From Sympetrum striolatum (taxonomy: Eukaryota > Arthropoda > Insecta > Odonata > Libellulidae): a stretch of 64,000 nt of DNA. A program made the translations under genes and the position numbers. Under the pieces are notes generated by a model. That model was not told the DNA's origin. It saw nothing but the letters and a program-made list of their open reading frames with translations, and did not search any database. The stretch covers positions 2,914,001 through 2,978,000 of the forward strand of contig OX388341.1 of the NCBI GenBank assembly GCA_947579665.1. Reading direction: 5' to 3'. This document shows positions 59,031 to 64,000 of this stretch, piece after piece (within the stretch, counting starts at the first letter, position 1; every line of letters begins with the position of its first letter).

Positions 59031-59154
59031 TATATAATTTTCGAAGTTAAACATATTTTAATACGTTATAGAGGTCAAAAGATCGCCATAATCATGAGAT
59101 AAAAAGCATTTCAAAAGAAAACACGAACCTGTAAAATTTGTTATAATCTTAAAT

Positions 59155-60640
59155 AGTAATAATAATAATTTTTATTTATCCAACGACATACATATGCATG
59201 TTTAAGGCATGTCAATAATATACAATCTTTCAGATCAACACAACACAGTCAAACTTTACATTATAATCACATTATTACATACATTAGAGAAATGATACAG
59301 CAAAAATATTGTTCTTAACCGTTTTCGATAGGTCGAGGTTGCATCAAAGTCATAATCGATCGACAATCGACCTAAACTGCCAACCATCAACAAAGGGCAG
59401 TCTTCCACGGTTAGTTGCATTGAGTCATTGTTAAATTTAAGTTAAATTTAAATTAAATTCGAGTCATAGTTTTGAGTCTTTGAGTCATTGTGAAATGACT
59501 CAAATTAAAATTTACTTAAATTTAAATTTAAATCTTAAACTAAAATTTAAGTTTAATTTGTTAAGTTTCCTTTCTGACGTTAAGTTTCCTTTCTGTTTTG
59601 AGTCTTTGAGTCATTGTTATCTATATTGTTATTTGAGTCTTTCATTCATTGTTAAATTTAAGTTAAATTTAAGTTTAATTTGTGAAGTTTCCTTTCTGAC
59701 GCATTATATTAATTTCCATATTTTACTAGTTTTTAACTTCATAGCATGTTGTTTATAGACACACACTAATATATGCCTCTCAATTAACTTTCTAAGATTC
59801 TCAAAGGAGTAGTCCTTATGCCATAGGAGTATAATTTTGAAATAAGTTTTTTATGGAAAACACTGTCGAATGCCTTACACAAATATCTGAAGGAAACTAG
59901 AGTAGTTTCATTGCTTTCAAAGGAACAATGTATATGACTGATCATTGACATGACACATTCTATGACACCTCTGCCTTTCAGAAAACCAAATTGTGTGGGA
60001 CTTATTAGATTGTTCTTTCCAAAGTAATTACATATTCTTGTAAATAATGCTTTCTCTATTATTTTAGAAAAGACAGGAATTATTGATATGGGCATGTAGC
60101 TTGAAGGGTCATTTTTCTCACCTCTTTTGTATATTGGAATAACTTTTGTGATTTTTAATTGTTCTGGATAATTACCAGATTCAAATATCTGATAAATAAC
60201 TTTGGTTAGAGGATATGCTATAGCATGTGCTATGCCTTTTAACAGCTTTGAATTCATGCCATATATATCACAGCAGTTACTGGTTTTTAACGAGGCAATT
60301 ATATTGAATATTTCTTTTTCAGTTAAAGCTGCTAAGTAAAATGACTTTGAGATGGATTAATTAAACTATTAGATATATTATACTATAATACATTGTGCTG
60401 TTTTATATTAGAGCCTTCAATTAACTTTTCAATTACATTGGTGAAGTAATCATTAAAGACATCAGGTGACATATTTGTTAAGCAGCTTTCAGACTTAAGT
60501 TGAGTCTCAGCCTTGATTACTTTCCATAAAGCTTTTGATTTATTATTAGATGTGGCAATGTATTTATTGTTTGCTTCCACTTCTGCTTTCCTAATCCTGT
60601 AGCCTTTTAAGGTCTTTACTGATAACCATTAGTTTTATTT
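59155..60640 (-). pseudogene. Jockey/CR1-like LINE, truncated
   Basis: Minus strand. A frame at 60580-60383 has Ser-Lys-Ala-Leu-Trp-Lys-Val-Ile-Lys, typical of the linker before the RT. The RT frame 60257-59784 has Pro-Ile-Ser-Ile-Ile-Pro-Val-Phe-Ser-Lys-Ile, Gln-Phe-Gly-Phe-Leu-Lys-Gly-Arg, and Lys-Ala-Phe-Asp-Ser-Val (first catalytic Asp). The QGS and ADD motifs are missing: after 59784 the sequence is low complexity. The 3' end is marked by an (ATT)n tail at 59158-59172. It lacks the endonuclease. Confidence 0.75.
59405..59700. repeat. Locally duplicated GAGTCATTG / TTAAATTTAAGTT block
   Basis: TTTGAGTCTTTGAGTCATTG (or parts of it) and TTAAATTTAAGTTAAATTTA recur three to four times, and AAGTTTCCTTTCTGACG twice, in a slipped tandem arrangement inside the LINE's 3' part. 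Confidence 0.7.
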
Positions 60641-61113
60641 TGATTTCCTAAAGTTATACTAGTTTAACTTATCAAAAGATTGCATGGGTCAACGTGCTCC
60701 AGCCTCTGGGCCAACCTACCCCGATGTAGGGGCTGATTGGCCCACTCGACATACATCCAGTAATTATTATATTTTTTAATTTTAAACTCATATTTTCAAG
60801 TTTAATAATTGCCATCCAGATTCAGTAAGAATGCATCTAAAATTTAGCAATAATTTCACAAGTTTTAATCTAGACAAAAAATAATATAAAATAAATTTAA
60901 AAAACCGGGCCAACCAGCCCCGGTCTCCCCTATCTCTTGTAATCACGCTCCCAAGGTAGTAGAATTCTTCTACTTGGCCTATGCTTTATTCCCCTATCAT
61001 TAAATTTAAAACAAATATTAAAAAGAGAAAAATAATTTTCCAAAAACTGTGTTAACCTTGCGCGGACGTATCCCTTACTTTTGCTTGGGTTTATCCCCCG
61101 TAAGAGTTGAGAA
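60641..61113. repeat. Region with repeated GGGG(C/T)(A/T)G(G/A)TTGGCCC motif
   Basis: A hairpin GGGCCAACCTACCCC / GGGGCTGATTGGCCC at 60704-60744 and CCGGGCCAACCAGCCCCGG at 60905-60923. The same motif is at 58936 (GGCCAACCTGCCCCG). No gene found here. Confidence 0.55.
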
Positions 61114-61115
61114 TA

Positions 61116-63626
61116 CAGTGGTACCTCTTACTACGAGTTTAATCCGTTCTAAAAGCGAGCTCGTAATAAGAAATGCTCGTTTTAAGAAACAATTTTCCCC
61201 ATTTAACTTAATTGAAATGCAATTAATCCGTTCCAGCCCCCACCCACCCCTCCTCAATTTCTAAAATTATAGATAATTAACAAGATTTAGTAGAGTAATT
61301 AATGTCATAACAATTATAAATCATTACAAAAGATAAAGAAAAGAAATAGAAAGGTTTTAATAAGTCATTTACCTTTTAACTATGACGATCCGGGCGAGAG
61401 AGCGGAGGATTACTGTTTTGAGGGAAACTCCCCTTTCAATAAAAAGTCGGGCACATTTTTGCATTTTCTCTCCCAATGTCGCATCTAATATAGGCAATTG
61501 GCCTGGTGAACATTGTTCGTTCTCTGCAGTTCGTTTTTTCAGGAACCTGTCAAGCGAAATTTGTTTCCTACGGCTTTTTAAAATTTTTCTAAAGTGTTCC
61601 ATACCATTATCGTTAAACAACGCAGCCGAACGCTCCGAATTTAATTTTATCTAGGTGATGTTTTTCGACAAAATCGGACAGTTCTTGCCACTTCGATAAC
61701 ATTTTTCTTAATTTTTCGGATGGCAGCGCATCCTCCGACGTTCCTGCTTTCTCCCCCAATACCTCCCCCAATTGATTGTGCTCCTGAAGCAGCAGAAGTC
61801 GTCAGTTCGTCTCCGTGGCCCTCGAGGAGTTCATTGATGTCGGCATCATCCACCTCCAGCCCCATGGATTTACCAAGAGATACGATTTCTTCCACATCAG
61901 GCATTCCTGGTTCGAGTCCCATGGAGTCTCGTTCGGAAACAGCTTCGGGCTACAGCTTCCTCCAAGCCGAATTTACAGTTCTTCTGGTGACTCCCTGCCA
62001 CGCCAGATCGATGATTTTGATGCAGTTAATGATATTAAAATGATCTTTCCAGAATTGGTGCAGAGTGAGTTTTGTGTTCTCTGAGATATCAACGTACTGA
62101 CGATACAAATGCTTGGTGTACAGTTTCTTAGAATTGGAAATCACCTGCTGATCCATGGGCTGCAAGATAGGTGGTAGTATTCGGCGGCAGGTACAGGATC
62201 TTGATGAAGCTGAACTCATCTAAAATTTCATCCTGAAGGTTCGGAGGGTGTCCTGGGGCATTGTCAAGCACGAGGAGGGACTTGAGAGGAAGGCCTTGTT
62301 CAAGTAGGAATGTCTTCACAGTCGGGCCGAAGGCGGTGTTTACCCACTCGATGGTTAATTGCCTGGTGACCCATGCCTTCACATTAGCCCTCCACATCAC
62401 TGGTAGCTTCTCCTTAATTATTTTGTGAGCCTTGAAGGCCCTCGGATTTTCCGAATGGTAGACCAGAAGAGGCTTGATTTTGCAGTCCCCACTGGCCTTA
62501 GCGCAAAAAGCAAGCGTCAGCCTATCCTTCATTGGCTTATGACCTGGCAACTTCTTCTCCTCGGCGGTGATGAACGTCTCGGCATCTTCTTCCAAAACAG
62601 GCCAGTCTCATCACAGTTAAAGACCTGCTGTGAGACGTAGCCCTGTGACGCGTAGAGTTCAGCCAAGTCTTTAACGAACGCTTCAGCCGCCGTGGTGTCC
62701 GAACTGGCTGCCTCACCATGTCGTAGTACGCTGTGGATGCAAGTTCTCCGCTTTAATTTTTCAAAGCAGCCTCGACTGGCCTTAAAAAGTTCCACAGTAT
62801 CCACAGGTTCTTCCGATGACGTTCCAGGAGACTTCTTGTAAAGATCGTCGTACAATAATCGTGCCCTCTCGCAGATGATGTCTGATGACAGTATCACCTG
62901 CGAGTTCCTTCTCGTTCAACCAAATCAGAAGCAATTTTTCCATCTCCTCGTTCACAACTGTCCGCTTCTTCGACAGCCTTACGACATCCTTCGGTGACGA
63001 CAATGCCTTTATCTCCTTCTTTTTCTTCAAAATGGTGCATATCGTCGACGTACTCCGTTTGTATTGGCGCGCCAAGTCCGCAACACGCACTCCTTTTTCA
63101 TATTTTTCGATAATTTTCTTCTTAATATCGATCGTGATAAGCTTTTTCTTCTTATCACAACTCTTCTTTACACTACGATTTTTAGGTCCCATGGCTAATG
63201 TAGAAGTTACAGAATACAATGCAAAAAAGCACAAATATTCGCCAGAACATAATTCGGAAATGCTTTTCCTACGATTTCAAAACGCGAACTGAGTGAGCGA
63301 CGGCAGGGTGATCCAAGAAGAATTTCGATTTGGTCTTATCAGCATTGAGCTCCACATCCCACTTTGTTAAGGCTCGTTTACCAAAGTGACCAACGTAAGC
63401 AACTTATAAAAGAGATATTGTTTCGAGCTTACCATCGGGTCCTTGGTAGCCCTAGTAGCTCGTCCGCGAGCGACTAATTAGACAGCGCCAAAAAGCAGGA
63501 TACGATTATACCCGCACGCTCGTAGTAAACATTTCGCTCGTCTTAAGAGTCAATATTTTGGCCGAGTGCCAGCTCGTAGTATGGAACACTCGTACTAAGG
63601 AACACTCGTAGTAAGAGGCACTACTG
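61116..63626 (-). mobile_element. Full-length Tigger1-like DNA transposon
   Basis: Inverted ends CAGTGGTACCTCTTACTACG and (from the right) CAGTAGTGCCTCTTACTACG are flanked by TA at 61114-61115 and 63627-63628. Length 2511 bp. Further copies of CTCGTAGTA/CTCGTACTA occur just inside both ends. One minus-strand transposase gene fills most of it. RTE LINE coding sequence lies directly outside the right end. Confidence 0.9.
61369..63192 (-). pseudogene. Tigger1-like (TIGD1-type) transposase, several frameshifts
   Basis: Start Met-Gly-Pro-Lys at 63192, as in Tigger1/TIGD1 proteins. Order: an N-terminal helix-turn-helix (Asp-Ile-Lys-Lys-Lys-Ile-Ile-Glu to Thr-Ile-Cys-Thr-Ile-Leu, about 63140-63060), a CENP-B-type second HTH (about 62960-62830), then the DDE core. 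Catalytic acids: Asp in Asn-Cys-Asp-Glu-Thr-Gly-Leu (about 62612), Asp in Val-Leu-Asp-Asn-Ala-Pro-Gly-His (about 62265), Asp in Gln-Pro-Met-Asp-Gln-Gln (about 62153). An acidic/Gly-rich linker and a C-terminal helical part ending near 61369 follow. Frame changes occur near 62890, 62570, 62180, 61940 and 61640. All motifs survive but the gene is not translatable as one protein. Confidence 0.87.
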
Positions 63627-63628
63627 TA

Positions 63629-64000
63629 TATTAATACGTTCCAGCCGAAACTCCTTTTTGTTATCTGTTACTTTGGCTATGTTTATTTCATGCTTCTCAC
63701 AGGAAACCAACTTCTTGCGCTCCATTCGAGGGGCATATTCACTCTGTATCTAACAATTCTGTTGTTACCCCTGTATTAAAGTTATTAAAGACTTCACAGT
63801 CAGTTACTGTGTACAGTTTGTTTACGACTCGTAATATGTAACGTAATTCATTTTTTATTCCATGGGGACCTTTCAATGTCCACTTCCTTGTTGGATTCTT
63901 TTTAAAGTACGTATTTGTTCTGTGACTATTTGCGAATTCTATATTCCGGTTGGCGAATACCACTTTCACTATTTGACCGGAGATATCGTTGAATACTCAG
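63629..64000 (-). pseudogene. RTE-clade LINE endonuclease region (runs off the window)
   Basis: Minus strand from 63969: Glu-Phe-Ala-Asn-Ser-His-Arg-Thr-Asn-Thr-Tyr-Phe-Lys-Lys, Arg-Lys-Trp-Thr-Leu-Lys-Gly-Pro-His-Gly, Asn-Glu-Leu-Arg-Tyr-Ile-Leu, Val-Thr-Asp-Cys-Glu-Val, Phe-Asn-Thr-Gly: the end of an APE-type endonuclease as in RTE elements. The catalytic Asp-Tyr/Phe-Ile and Asp-His motifs are changed (Arg-Tyr-Ile; Thr-Thr for Asp-His), so it is inactive. After a stop, Arg-Met-Glu-Arg-Lys-Lys-Leu-Val continues toward 63635. Confidence 0.7.

Noticed and set aside
61720..62084. Plus-strand open frames within the Tigger1-like element
   Set aside because: Antisense shadows of the transposase linker region.

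Overview
This is a piece of an AT-rich animal nuclear genome, most likely an insect or other arthropod. The evidence is one long intron-rich gene with canonical GT/AG splice signals, introns of 0.1 to 4.7 kb, and a dense load of decayed transposons: pogo/Tigger DNA transposons, RTE and Jockey/CR1-like LINEs, Penelope-like elements, MITEs and a Helitron-like satellite carrier. I see no bacterial features, rRNA, tRNA gene or CRISPR array. The species cannot be named from the sequence.

Region 1 (1-35.1 kb) is the 3' part of one plus-strand gene. Seventeen exons between 1062 and 33188 join in frame into at least 995 codons. The start lies upstream of the window. The product is a multi-pass membrane protein with about five hydrophobic segments in its middle, a long soluble N-terminal part, and an acidic/Arg-rich C-terminal tail ending in a PDZ-ligand-like Thr-Thr-Val. 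I do not recognise the family with enough certainty to name it. One junction (18486/21462) requires a GC-AG intron. The 3' UTR follows, with four AATAAA signals.

The introns hold most of the interesting DNA: a nearly complete pogo-like transposon with TA duplications (3171-6035); a 934-bp TA-flanked element (6911-7844) with a sibling copy at 31.06-31.7 kb; Jockey/CR1 LINE debris interrupted by a Helitron-like satellite copy (8.25-10.0 kb); a 1.1-kb element with CACAGGCC ends and TTA duplications (11833-12930); and a CCGTATTCACTC-ended repeat (17.8-18.24 kb) with an inverted relative at about 56.5 kb.

Region 2 (35-64 kb) has no confidently identified host gene. It holds a Penelope RT scrap (36.2 kb); a broken ORF of a multi-copy insect hypothetical-protein family (36.9-37.8 kb); a 258-bp element with CAGTGGCGGATC ends; a GC-richer stretch (40.4-41.2 kb) that may contain 5' exons of an unrecognised gene; a truncated Tigger (43.2-44.5 kb); RTE LINE reverse transcriptase (46.8-47.75 kb) and RTE endonuclease (63.63-64 kb); a MITE with CCGTATTTCCCGGCC-type ends (48962-49484); a satellite array of about 165-bp monomers in a roughly 665-bp higher-order pattern (49.5-51.48 kb); several perfect palindromes; a Penelope 3' end (58.4-59.03 kb); a Jockey/CR1 RT (59.16-60.6 kb); and a full-length Tigger1-like element (61116-63626) sitting directly beside RTE coding sequence.

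In sum, one host gene sits in a repeat-rich neighbourhood where at least four unrelated TA-targeting terminal-repeat families, two LINE clades, Penelope elements and a Helitron-like satellite carrier have accumulated and nested. Most transposon proteins are broken by stops or frameshifts; the first pogo-like element is the least damaged.
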